DNA from: Metarhizium brunneum
Lineage: Eukaryota; Ascomycota; Sordariomycetes; Hypocreales; Clavicipitaceae
Length of the DNA stretch: 64,000 nt
NCBI RefSeq assembly: GCF_013426205.1
Contig: NC_089423.1
Coordinates: 5,580,001 to 5,644,000 of the forward strand
Reading direction: 5' to 3'
In this document: in pieces, positions 10,301 through 21,712 of the stretch
Numbering within the stretch: position 1 is the first letter of the stretch
Layout of the letters: every line of letters begins with the position of its first letter
Notes under the pieces: generated by a model
Database searches by the model: none
What the model saw: only the letters and a program-made list of their open reading frames with translations
What the model was told of the DNA's origin: nothing
Translations under genes and position numbers: made by a program

Positions 10301-13300
10301 CCTCATCATTCACCGTAAGAGAAAATCCGAAGTGCGGTTGTTCGGAAGGCCCTTTGCCTTCTTTGTCGTATGCTCCGAGCTTCGGAATATCCTTTGTTCC
10401 CTTGTTGTCCTTGTCTCCAGGAATTGGGTCATTCTTGTGCCAGCGTGATAGGTCTTCCAAAATGAGTTTCAAAAACCGGCCCAGGTACTCGGCCTCTCGC
10501 ACAGTGCATGTAAAAATTAGCGATCTCAGCCGATTCGCGTTGAACAGTCGATCGTAAAGAGACATGAGTTTAAAGACGGGGGCATTCCACTCATGAAGAG
10601 CCTTGATGAAGCGGAATGTATATTCCGCATCGGCTGGTGACACGAGAACACGAGGAAGGAAGCATTGCTCAAGCAGGATGTCGGAAATTATGTCTGCCTT
10701 TGCAGTTGCATCGGGGAACGACGACTGGAACTGCCTTGTCAAGTAATACTTCCACTTAGCTTTGCGGAGGCCATGCTCGCTAAGTTCGTCCAGTAGATAG
10801 CCTTGCAGGTCCATGAGCTCTTTTCGCTTCTCATTCCTTCTATCAACCGCTTTGCGGCTCATATCCGACCTATCGCTTGAGAGCATCTGCCAATCATTCA
10901 TAATTCGCTGACGTTCACGAACATATGTCTCTTCTGGGAAACAGATGTCTCCTAACTGCAATGCCCAGAACGTGGCGTACAGTTCGGGAGTAATCTTTTG
11001 CCAAATCTCAGGTCGAACGGTAGATCGAACAGACTCGATAATTGGTTGCAATGCGTTCACAGTTGTGCGAGTGAGCGACACATCTTCCGACTTCTGCCTA
11101 CAGTTAGCTGGAATTCACGGGTTTCCTCAAAACAGCGGAATGCAATGCATACCTGCTCCTCGTTGCTTATAGCTCCTTGGGTTCCCGGCTCCTTGGATTC
11201 CTCACTCTGAGGCTTAGCCTCCGCCATATCTACATCACCTTCCTTGTCAGTGCTAGGCTTCGCAACTGGCTCCTTCTTTTTGCCTTTGCCCTCTTTCCAT
11301 GGGAAGATTCGATGACCAAGGCTTGTTCTGCCAATGAGGAAAGCCAAACTAGTATCAAGACCATACGTTGTTATTAGTTGAGAGATGGACGGAACAATGG
11401 CATCGAAAGTACTGGGGTCGAGGTTGCTCCAGAGAAGATCAAGATATTGAATCAGGATTTGGTGAGAGTCATCGACAACGGAAGACAAGTACTTGATGTG
11501 TGCCTCATCTTCCGGGACACGGAAAATTGCAGCCCGCCGATACTGGGCTAAATTTAGCAAAAGGTTAGCTGCCAATTTGGAGTCTACAAGAGCTTGTATG
11601 AGGCGCTTCGAGCTCTTGACATTGTCGAATCGTCGATCCTGCGCCCGAATAAGGGTATATCTTCTCAGCCATGCGCCCCCAGCCATTGATAGCACTTGGT
11701 AGTCGTTGAAGTCCGCAGAATCGACAATGCCACCCATTGACGAGACAAATTCCTTGAGGATAATTAGGTCGGTAGCATTGCCACGAAAGAGCTGGTCGTT
11801 GACGTATTGTAGAACCGGGGTCGGATTCAAGGCTGGATAGCGGCGGAAGACTTTGCCAGAAAATCTCGACAAAGCCTGCAGCCACTTACTGGTTGTAAGA
11901 GCGTGCTCAGCCTGGGTTCGACTTCGTGACTTGCCCAATGAGTTCAACAATGACCAGATGAGCACATCATATGACAGATCTGTAAAATACTTGGCGCATT
12001 CGACAAACGCCTCGATGAGATTTGGGTATGATTCCAGCTGTTCAAAGGCGACTCGGAAAACAATGCCTGGAGATGAGTAGCTAGTTTTCGCGAGTTGCTT
12101 AGCCATTTCCCCGAGATTCGTCAAAGAAACACGTTTCATCGTGCCTCGAGTTTCGGAAGTAGCTCGCGCAAAGGCCGTTTTCATGGCAGGTAGCCTGGAT
12201 ATTTGCCCCTCAAACCACTCAGCATACGCTGAATATCGTGTTGTCAAGGGATAATGTTTGAGAAGGGACCATATAGCGTCGACAACAGACGCGTTGGCCT
12301 TCGTGTGGCTCAAGGCTGGCAGCATCAATCGTCGCAGAAGATCATACCATCGGTCAAGGTTAGACTCGGACTTGTCGTCTGCGATACTTTTACTACCAAT
12401 AACAGCCAGTTTAGCCAGCAGGGCCTCGTCCTTGCCTATGTTAACACCAGACAGATTCAAAAAGGTATTACAAAGTGTAAAGATGTCATCAACTGTCTGG
12501 CAAACTGGAATGTTGTCTGCCCATTCGTCCCAATAGAACCGATAGTTCTGGTTCTCATTGACATCGAATTTCTCTGGGTATGGCCACCGCCATTGTTTCT
12601 TCGGTGCCGGCCTCTGGAGTCTGACACTACCTTTTGGCATCCCTGACTGATCAAGATCTGGGAGCTGCTTGTTGGGGCAGTCAATTGAGGCCATTGCCAT
12701 GGGCCGGGTATCATTATACACCTTTTCAAGGCTGACGTGAAGGATACGATGTATTCTTTCGAGAACATCAGGAAAGACCTCTGGGATCCAAGGAAATCGA
12801 CCAAGGATGAACAATGACTCAGGTATAGCGCCAATTGTCAGTAGTTGCGTTAACAGTGACACTTTCTGTTCCAGTGGTTCTGGGAGCCTGTTCTTGGTGT
12901 CATTTTCTTCTTTCACCGACTGCTTCACCTCCGTATCAACCTTCTTTGCAGCCTCCTTTTTTGGTATATTCGATGCATTAGGGTTGTCATCATCGCCTTG
13001 TGGGAGGACGCCCGCCATCAATAGTGCGTTCATCTGTCCTCCACCTCGAGCTTCACGTTCCTCCCTTTCTAGTTTCCCCGCTTCCTCTTTGCGAACTTTT
13101 TCCATATCGTCGTCGGATGGGGACAGATGGGGATAAAGGTCGATAAGGGACAGAAACCCAACTTTGATCAGAAGGGCAGCCAGGTAGAGCAGGTTGGCGG
13201 GGAGGACATCAGCCTTGTCGCGTAATTCCGAGTTGTAAAAGAGTAATTTGAAACCAAGAAGCTGTGCGGCGACACGGTTCCCTGGAGGGGGTAGTGTTTT

Positions 13301-14746
13301 CGTTTCTTCCATCCATTGTTGTTCGAAATCAGCTTCTTCTTTCGTTTCTCTGCCGTTGGTAATTTTAGCTTGTTGCAGGTCCACATCGTTGACTCGTCTA
13401 CCGCCCAATTCGAAAAAGGCACCCAGGTGTATTTCTCTAGCGCGGTCCCAGAAGGCTACATCTCTCAGTAATTTTTGTTTAGCAATCAGCTCCTCGTCCT
13501 CAATGGTGGCAGTCCATTGTGAATACCCTGGGTTTGCCCATGGTGGCAACCCTCCGTTATATGTAGCATCGTATTTGAAATGAGATCGCGGCCACCATGA
13601 GCTCACTCTCAGAAGTTTGACGAAGAACTTGTATTGTTTGATCAGGACAGCGGCGGCAACATCAAGTGTGACATCAAGCACACGCCCAACGTCCAAGTCG
13701 AAAGTACCTATAAGACCCTTTATTCTTTCAAAGGTTTGCTGGGCTAATTCGGGAGGGGTGGGTGTCACACTGTTGGTTGCAAAGAGCTCTGTGATAAGCT
13801 TTGAATAGCCTTCAGTTTCTTCGCGAAGAAGGTTGTAGTTTGCTTGCCGATACAAAAAATTTGTGGCTTGACGAACACCTAGTGTAGTAAAGTTTTGTCG
13901 AATCAATCCTATTTGTTGAAGGATTGGGGCATTCAGGACTCGACGCATCAAAGCAGGCGAGACGCCAGTGGCCATCAGGAAGTCCCGAAGTGTTGGTCGA
14001 TAAAGTTCGGAGTCACTATCCATAATGATATCAAGAGAGTCGAGGAATAGAGTGTGAGGAGCAAAGGCATCCGCGTCCTTGATGGTATCCGCATTGTCCT
14101 CCCCCAAGATCTCCTTGAGACATGCCCCAGCATCAGTGGCGTCAAGCCTATTCTCAACGACGGCTTGGATAAATTCTTGGAAGAGCATTGATAATTCAGT
14201 GGTATCAACATCTTCTCGGGCTTGCACACCATGCTGAACTATCTCTTGACGACCTCGCTCATTCCAAGCTTGTACTATATCGTCCGTGAGGCTCTCGTAC
14301 CGATAATTTGATTTTACGGGAGAAACTGGTCGTTGTGTTGGTTCCGAGTGTGGCTTCGTCATGACGGGAGAACTGGGTTGCCTTGAAGATTGTGACTGGG
14401 CGGAACCAGCAGGGGGTTGTCGGAGAGCAGACGGTGAGGAAATGGGCTGTCTGGCTGGCGATGGAGGTTGCGCCTGGCCTTGGTTTCTTTGTTGATTTTG
14501 CACGTTGTTGTGTTGTTGATTATAATGCTGATTGCTTCCTGATCGTCCGTAGCCTTGAGACGAGTCTCGGCGATGAACGCCCCCGCGTTGGCCATGTCCG
14601 AAATGGCCACTGCGAGTTCCTCGTCCTCTGGAGGCACCATCATGAGGGCCGTCGTGCTGGGCAAGATTTGTGTCCCCGGGTCGGTGAGGAGATGGCCGAC
14701 CTCCATCGCCGCTCGGCCGCTCGGGCCTCTTTCGCTTCGGAGGCAT
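7387..14746 (-). CDS. THO2: THO complex subunit 2 (mRNA export and transcription elongation)
   Basis: Four exons on the minus strand, 14746-11153, 11093-9945, 9890-9805 and 9748-7387, give 2,396 residues, normal for filamentous fungal THO2. The protein opens with a basic disordered segment (MPPKRKRPERPSGDGG). A long helical THOC2 N-terminal and middle region follows, running to about residue 1200 (exon 1). The conserved C-terminal THO2 core comes next, with RPEIWQKITPELYATFWALQ and YLTRQFQSSFPDATAKADI. The last 780 or so residues are an RD/RS/RG-rich disordered tail ending EKRPRR. THO couples transcription to packaging and export of mRNA in the nucleus; the basic tail would fit RNA or DNA binding. 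All four exons join in phase. It is divergent from MET2. Confidence 0.93.
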
Positions 14747-15744
14747 GAGGTATGCTCTAGCTGGTTCGTCGGCAGTGAAGCACTCGATGGATCATTTGCG
14801 CAGGGGATGGGTATAAAAAGATGCGTGATGGTGGGATGCGTGTAGCGGTGGGAAAAAAGCGTCACGGCCCGTGTGTGTTGGCAGTAAACGTTGGACAACG
14901 TGACCCCCGTAGCTCGAGCAAGACCATGCGACTAAATACCTGACAGCGTATAAAGGAGATAAGGGCAGTGAGCTTGAACAAAGAAATACTCGACTCGGCT
15001 ACCCCGAAGAGAAAAAATGAACAGAGACTTTGCAGCAATCTGTGAGGAGTGAAGCAGCAATTGACGCAGAAGCAAATGCTTGCCCCTTCGGCAAGACGCC
15101 TTGGTCTCTTAGCCGAGTGCGCGTCCAGAAAGGAGCTGAAGGGGTTGGCGTCAAACGACGGTGCATTCACGATGCCGACATACGATGGCGATGCAGAGCT
15201 CCCGCACACGTCGCAGTCTTCCAGTGGCCAAAAGTACAGCCTTACACCTCAGGTCTCCACCACGGAGTTGCAATACCTGGGTACAGGAGCCAACAAAGGG
15301 ATCGCGACTTCACGTGAGATGCCACGTGCTCTAGTCGAGGGGTGAGATGGCATTGTGGTCGCAAACTTTGCGACTTGATTGGCCTTACTGCGGTCTCGGA
15401 CAAGCTAGTACTAGTACTACTTGAGCACCAGCGGCTGTTGCTCCCGATGAAGTAGTTGGATGGCGCAATTGCTCCAATGGATTAGCGGGTTGACTCAGCA
15501 CAGAATCACATTTCTTCCACTGACAAGTTGTGTTACTCTCGACAAACAATTCCCATCCCCTGAATTACTGCTGCGTTGATCAAGCGGCTTGATTCTTCAA
15601 GACAAAGTCACTCTCAAGAGGATCTTTCTCTACGCTGTTGGACGCGGCAATCGGCCCCGGCTCATACGCAACCTCTGAGGTGTTGAACCTTCGGGATCCG
15701 TTGTCGGAGGTCTGCCAAACGTTTCTCATTGACATTAAACTGCG
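14747..15744. promoter_or_regulatory. Shared divergent promoter region between THO2 and MET2
   Basis: About 1 kb separates the two start codons. It contains a TATAAAAAG on the plus strand at about 14812, two CACGTG boxes near 15310-15328, and a CTAGTACTAGTACTAC element at 15405-15420. Small open frames here (for example 15049-15345) lack coding character. Confidence 0.55.
15310..15328. promoter_or_regulatory. Paired CACGTG boxes upstream of MET2 (possible Cbf1-type site)
   Basis: TCACGTGA at 15310-15317 and CACGTG at 15323-15328 sit about 420 to 430 bases before the MET2 start. In budding yeast Cbf1 with Met4/Met28 acts on TCACGTG in sulfur-amino-acid genes. Use of the same element here is inferred. 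The boxes also lie within the THO2 upstream region. Confidence 0.45.
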
Positions 15745-17522
15745 ATGCAGCAAGGAAGGGCTGCCAATGGCGGCTTACGGAAACAATACGGTCAGTTTTT
15801 GTTCTTGGTTCTTCGTTTTACCTTTAATTTTCATCTTTCTCTTCTGTCTCCAATCTGGCAACCCTGTTCCCTATGTGTTGTTGACGGATGCATATGTTCA
15901 TGTTACTGCGCTACCATTTGCCCTGCCCCCACCTCCTCCTACGCTTGACGAGAATAGTTGCTGAATACCTGGAAGAAAGAACGCAGTCACAACCCGAAAA
16001 CCCATTCGCTAGCTTAATTCCAGATCAGCAGATAGCAATCGTTCCCGAGTTCACCTTGGAATCTGGCATCACTCTCCAGAATGTTCCCGTCGCCTACACA
16101 ACACGGGGCAAGCTCAACGACGCTGGCGACAATGCCATGGTTATATGTCACGCTCTGACCGGTAGTGCCGACGTGAGCGACTGGTGGGGTCCTTTACTCG
16201 GTGGTCCAGGGCGAGTGTTTGATACTTCAAGATTCTTCATCGTTTGCATGAACAGTCTGGGCAGTCCATATGGCACAGCCAGTCCGGTCACGGCAAAACA
16301 TGGCGATGTATCACAGGGAAATTACGGGCCAGAATTCCCGCTAACCACCATCCGTGACGATGTCAAGTCAGTAACCATCATCCTTGCCAAACATTGACTT
16401 CTTCCAGCCTTGTAGGTTGGAATGGTGTCCTTCGACCACAGACCCAGGCATCAGGGACGCTGACTCGTTCTTAGCCTCCACAAACTTCTTTTGGGTGAAT
16501 TGGGAGTGAACCAGGTTGCTGCTGTCATTGGGGGATCCTTGGGTGGCATGTTTGTCCTGGAATGGGCGTACTTTGGCAAGGACTATATTCGGTGTATTGT
16601 CCCCATCGCCACGTCAAGCCGACACAGTGCGTGGGGCATCAGTTGGGGTGAAGCCCAACGGCAAAGTATCTATGCTGACCCCAAATACGATGATGGATAC
16701 TATCCATTCGACGACCCGCCAGCAACCGGGCTGGGCGCCGCCCGTATGGCCGCTCTATTGACATATCGAAGTCGAAACTCCTTCGAATCTCGGTTCGGCC
16801 GCAACATTCCCGATCCATCCAAAGTCCAAACGATTCGTGAGCGGCCGCGGCCTAGCACGCCTTCGGAAGCACACTTTCATATTCACAATGACGGACACAA
16901 CATCAAGCGCAAGAGCACCTCTCTTCAGGGTAGTGGATCACCCGGCAGTAATAAAGCAACAACGCCTCCAGCAGATGCCCCAGACCCGCAGTTTCACGGG
17001 CCTCGGAAACACGAGGGAGTCAGTAGCGAGAGCAGCCTGACCGGAGGCGAGACTCTCCCGCAGTCTCAGTATTTTTCGGCGCAGTCATATCTGCGGTACC
17101 AAGGCACCAAGTTCGTCAAGCGTTTTGATAGCAACTGCTACATCGCAATGACTCGCAAGCTAGACACGCACGACGTGTCAAGAGGTCGCGCGGAGACCAT
17201 CGGCGATGCCTTGGCCATGATTGAGCAGCCCACTTTGGTCCTTGGCATAGAAAGCGATGGGCTCTTCACATTTGCAGAGCAAGAAGAAATTGCCGAGCAC
17301 GTCAAAAATGCCCGGCTGGAACGGATTGAGAGCCCCGAGGGCCACGATGCCTTCCTTCTCCAGTTCGAACAGGTCAACAACTACATCTTGGACTTCCTCA
17401 AAGAGGTGCTGCCTGACATCATGAGCAAAGAGGGCCAAGCGCCAGAGGAAACCGGCGTTGGCAAGCTGACAAAGTCCAGCACCTTTGGCGAAGCGGAAGT
17501 CGAAGATATTACGGCATGGTAG
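15745..17522 (+). CDS. MET2: Homoserine O-acetyltransferase
   Basis: Three exons, 15745-15790, 15958-16366 and 16475-17522, give 500 residues. The enzyme transfers acetyl from acetyl-CoA to homoserine in methionine and cysteine synthesis. It has the alpha/beta-hydrolase fold, with nucleophile elbow GGSLGGM (Ser about 173), Asp in LGIESDGLF (about 413) and His in EGHDAF (about 442). Early conserved blocks are VAYTTRGKLN and CHALTGSADVSDWWGPLLGG. A hydrophilic insert of about 75 residues (RPSTPSEAHF onward, near residue 270), often seen in fungal members, interrupts the fold. Start choice: an ATG at 15767 looks attractive (MAAYGNNT) but its phase cannot join any available acceptor. The ATG at 15745 joins in phase to AATAG at 15957 and reads KQYVAEYLEERTQ. 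Confidence 0.93.
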
Positions 17523-20500
17523 GCCACACACTTGCAAAAACAGAAACACTCGTCTAGATACGCGAGGCGCAGTACATATCAACGTCATGTACATTGTGTG
17601 ACGAAAAGGGGGCTCAACGAGCACATTTTAGTTGGAGATGTGCATACAGACATACAGATACCTTCCAACAAGGTTTTTTTCCTTCTCCTTCACCACATAC
17701 CTACGTACGTAGCATGAATAAATTCACCAGACCCGAGGCCGCACGAGTCAAATACCTCCGTTGCCGTATTGCCGGCCTTTGCTAAATCCAGCACTTTATG
17801 CGTTTCGCCCGCACCATAGCGCGAATCACGGAAACACGTCTTCTCAAGCAACGACCAGTCACAACACGTGCCACTCCAAAAGCAGATAAAGGTCTCTGAG
17901 ATAATCCAACGAAGCACGGAGTACATAGTACATACACTCCACGCGAGAATGCTGGAGGAACTTGTGGAGCAATGTAGCGTCAAACTGACGGCATCCACAC
18001 ATCTTGCAACTCCGTCTCCCCCTCCACTGCAGTATGCATGCAACTTGCCCAAAGGAGCGATTTCACACGTAACTTAAACTGCCCCAGCCATTCGGACTTT
18101 ACGTGTTGCTCAGTCGTGTAGAATTCACAGGCAAGCAGGTGGGTTTGGCGTTTGGCAGCAGCAGTGCGTGATTCCCGAGCTGAGGTTGCACAAATTTCAT
18201 GATGCAGAATGTTTGGCATGATTATGTGCCGTGGTGTTCAGGGTTCCGGGTTTCCTATGCACTTTGAACACTCTTGAGTCGGGTTGTTTGTGGATGGTGA
18301 CTTGGTGAAGAATTACTGGTAAACCTTGTACGATTTGACGGCGGTCAACACTTTGACACCAGACAGTTTACGTTTATACGCTGATACATGGAATGATGTC
18401 TAGCTAAGAGATATTTGATGTGTTAAAGAAAGGAAAGGCACCCAATCACGCAGTACAGAATGATGCTAGAGACGCCAGCGTATGCACGCCTGTCTTCTAA
18501 ATGAAAACAGTGACCGGTTAACATTGCCAGCATTGAGAATGGACACGTGGGGCAGCGAGCTCGTTCTCATCAGAGTCTGTGACGAAGGGACATTTCAACT
18601 TGGCCATTAGAACATCAGAGTACGGAGTGCAGGGCGTGAAACCAAGTCTTGGGTACTCCGTACGGAGTACTGAGTAATGCATTTGTCGGATACATCAGAA
18701 TGGCATCGTCAATTGCCTTCACCAAGACAGGTCAGTCACCGTCCTCCGAGCCGGTCCTTGCTCCATATCCAGTCAGGAATCAAGCCCTCTGTGGAGAAGA
18801 AGAGCCTTTTTTATCGCGAGCTAATAATCATCGCCGTGGCTCAAACCGGTAACCACCCACAACACGACTCATGCCTGTTATCGGCGTCAATGATACATAG
18901 TAAACGACCCCCTGCACAGAGCAAAGCCGAAACAAGCATCGTATGGTACTCCGTAAATGAGCCGGCAAGGCCAACGTTGAACATTATTCGCTCTTGTCCG
19001 TAAATGGTGAGGCATAATGAAAGGGGTCAAGGTGAATGCATCCCTGACAGGGAAGCCGCTTGGCTGTCATCAGTCATCACAAAAGCCTGACCGAGGGACA
19101 ACGAGCTGGAAAAAGGAAAGCATGTTCCGTACGGAGTACTTGTTGGCGGAAAGTCCAATATAGCAATTACACACCACACGGGCGACCGAGAAGACTGACA
19201 AGTGCTGACCATAGGGCGTGAGTCTTGGGGCGACAGCCACTCAAATCCAGCAAATGAGGCTTTCGTCCGTATGCGGGCAATGCGCGGAATCCTGGGTGCA
19301 TGGCTCGAATGCTTCATTAGCGCCGTCACTATTTCCTGCGTGGCCAACCAGATTAGAAGATGCGGTGCTTATTCTGGCGGCTGATGGCGATTGCGTCAAG
19401 CTAAGCAATCCAGCTGCCAAACAGCACTTCGTCAACAACAGCCGCCATATGTACTCTGTGCGGTTCTCGATTCTGCCATGAACATGGCCATGTCACATCA
19501 TGCCGGTGTCAAGGTGATGCAACCACAGCGGACAGGAGATGGATGGAGCTGAGGCAAACGGCGTTTGGTGCGCCCGCAGAGCATGGGAGCGAGATTTCCG
19601 TCTTGCCCTTGCCTTTCATAAGTCATTCATAATGGATTTCGCCCCACGGCATGATTCGATGACTCCGATGATGCGGATAATGCGAGAACGCGCAATGTTC
19701 TAGAAGGCTGACAGAAGCCATTTGAGAAAAAAAAACCCTTGTCGCAGTCCCCACCCAGTGCCAAGCCAGCGTCAGCCACAATGCAAACCTCGAAGGCTGG
19801 CGTACACCCCTTAAGACCGACCGCGCTGCGTTGGTCGACAGGCCCGTAAGATGCCGCGGAGTGAATTGCGTGGCAGGGTCGTTGGACAGGTCTTGAAGCG
19901 GAATGCCGGCCTTCTGTGTCTTCTACCGAGCTTCCAAAGGAGGGGGTTGAGGCACCAACAGCACATACATATGTACTGATCTAGGCATGTACGCATAGTC
20001 AACGTCAACGTGGATTTGGACAACCACGTGTGCATGTGTGTGAATAGCTGCGTGGACCGCCAAGTTGCACAGCCCCTGAACGACAGTTGCAAACACCGTC
20101 TGATTATGCCCGAAAGTCGGCAAGTGACCGGTGAGGTCGGGTGCAATCATTTTCTGGTGTTCTTTTTTTTCACCTTTGCCAGTCCGCACCCCTGACATGG
20201 CTTCATGCTACACCGTTGCCCAAAGCGTCAACGGTTGCACCTTGCACGGAAATGTGACGGAAGGTGCCAGTGACGCTGGCCGACTTGCTTGGTTTTGTAG
20301 TTACCAGACTCCTTAGGGCCGCGCCTGGGCCTTTCGAAACATGTTCCATCAAGGACATGGAAGTGTCTCTCTCGGCCCAAGAATCTGCACGTGTGCTTCC
20401 TTCCTTCCTTGCCGGCCAGTAATTGATACGCAGTCCCCACCACCCCTGGGCGCGCACCCCTTCCCAGTTGCCAGCTTGCCAGCATCCTTGACATCCTATT

Positions 20501-21712
20501 GCCCAAGTTCCCCTCTTTGCCATCCGCGTGTAACTCTTGCCGTTTTTGTTGTGCTGGGACTAGGCAAGTGTGAAGAAACAGCTCCTTGCCAGCACCAGGT
20601 CTCTTCGGCCAAAGCACCGAGTCCGAGCCATATCACGGGCACAATGTGGATGGCCAACCCTGACGGTCGGGTTCCAACGTCTCCCCGTATCTGCAACACT
20701 GAAGGTTCTGGTGCCAAGTTTGGTTCCCAGTCAACCAGGTCTGGAGCGAAATAAGGACTTGCGTCGAGGTGCATCGTCCAAATTGCGTCGAATCAGCCGT
20801 CTATTGTTTGCTCCCTCACCTCTTCAAGCCAGCCATGGCATGAGCCACCCGAACGTGCCGACTAGTTTCCGACAAGTGCTATCTGCATGGGAGCCTGGGA
20901 CATAGTGTCTGATTGTGTGCCTGGGCCGGGCGACGGACGCCCTACTAGTCATTCATTGTGTGTTCGTTTGCCTGTCGCGAAGCGGAGCGTGGCTTCTGGA
21001 ATGACTGGGGTATTCCCACTCCATGACTACTACAAATCTACAACCGAGCGCCCAAGCAATGCAAAGAGTCTTCCACAGCTAGTGCTCCCATCTAAGAGAT
21101 TTCTCTCCACTACGGAGTCGTCGCCACAAGCGGAGTCTATGCCGTTGGATTGGCGACCCGAAACATCTTTCTCACTCGATCGGTTTGCTCCCCTCTCTCG
21201 TCTTCTCTTCTCATCTTCCTTCACTGCCGTCGGCAAGCCACCTTTGTATTGTGCATATACGTACATGGTATTCTTCTAAGCCACGGCCTCGGACTCAAAT
21301 AAACATCTGTCAAAGAAACACCACAACATATAGTTCCGGCTCTGACGGACCAAAGTCCGCGTTTGGATTACGACAGCCCTGACCTACGCTGGCTAATAGG
21401 GACATTCGCCAGTTAACCCCCCGGGAAGAAAGCAGATTCAACTCGGTGCCATACGCTCAATGCCATCATTGATTTGGAAAATTTCGGGGTAAACAGCGTC
21501 TCTTTTTGCATCACTTCCACAGGTCGTGGGGAGTGAGCGTTGCAGCAACTTGGTCGCATCCCGTCGACCCTGGCGCCAGTGCCCATAGAACCGGTCCTCG
21601 ATCCGCCATTACTACTTCGCTTACTCCAAAGATATTCTGGCCTGTTGCCTCATGTATTCTCTGTTGAGATTTTGCAGCCTCCGTCGTTGATCCGTCTTCG
21701 GCTCGCGAAAAG
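17523..21712. other. 4.2-kb gene-free stretch upstream of the phosphate permease
   Basis: No open frame here shows a domain, splice structure or plausible composition. It carries several TACGGAGTA/TACTCCGTA elements (18621, 18653-18670, 18947, 19130). CACGTG boxes lie at 17865, 18544 (as CACGTGGG), 20025 and 20388. A CT-rich tract runs into the permease start. It could house long regulatory sequence or a non-coding transcript; sequence alone does not decide. Confidence 0.5.

Noticed and set aside
15767..15790. MAAYGNNT as the MET2 N-terminus
   Set aside because: Its phase cannot join any acceptor before the conserved VAEYLEERTQ block. The ATG at 15745 can.
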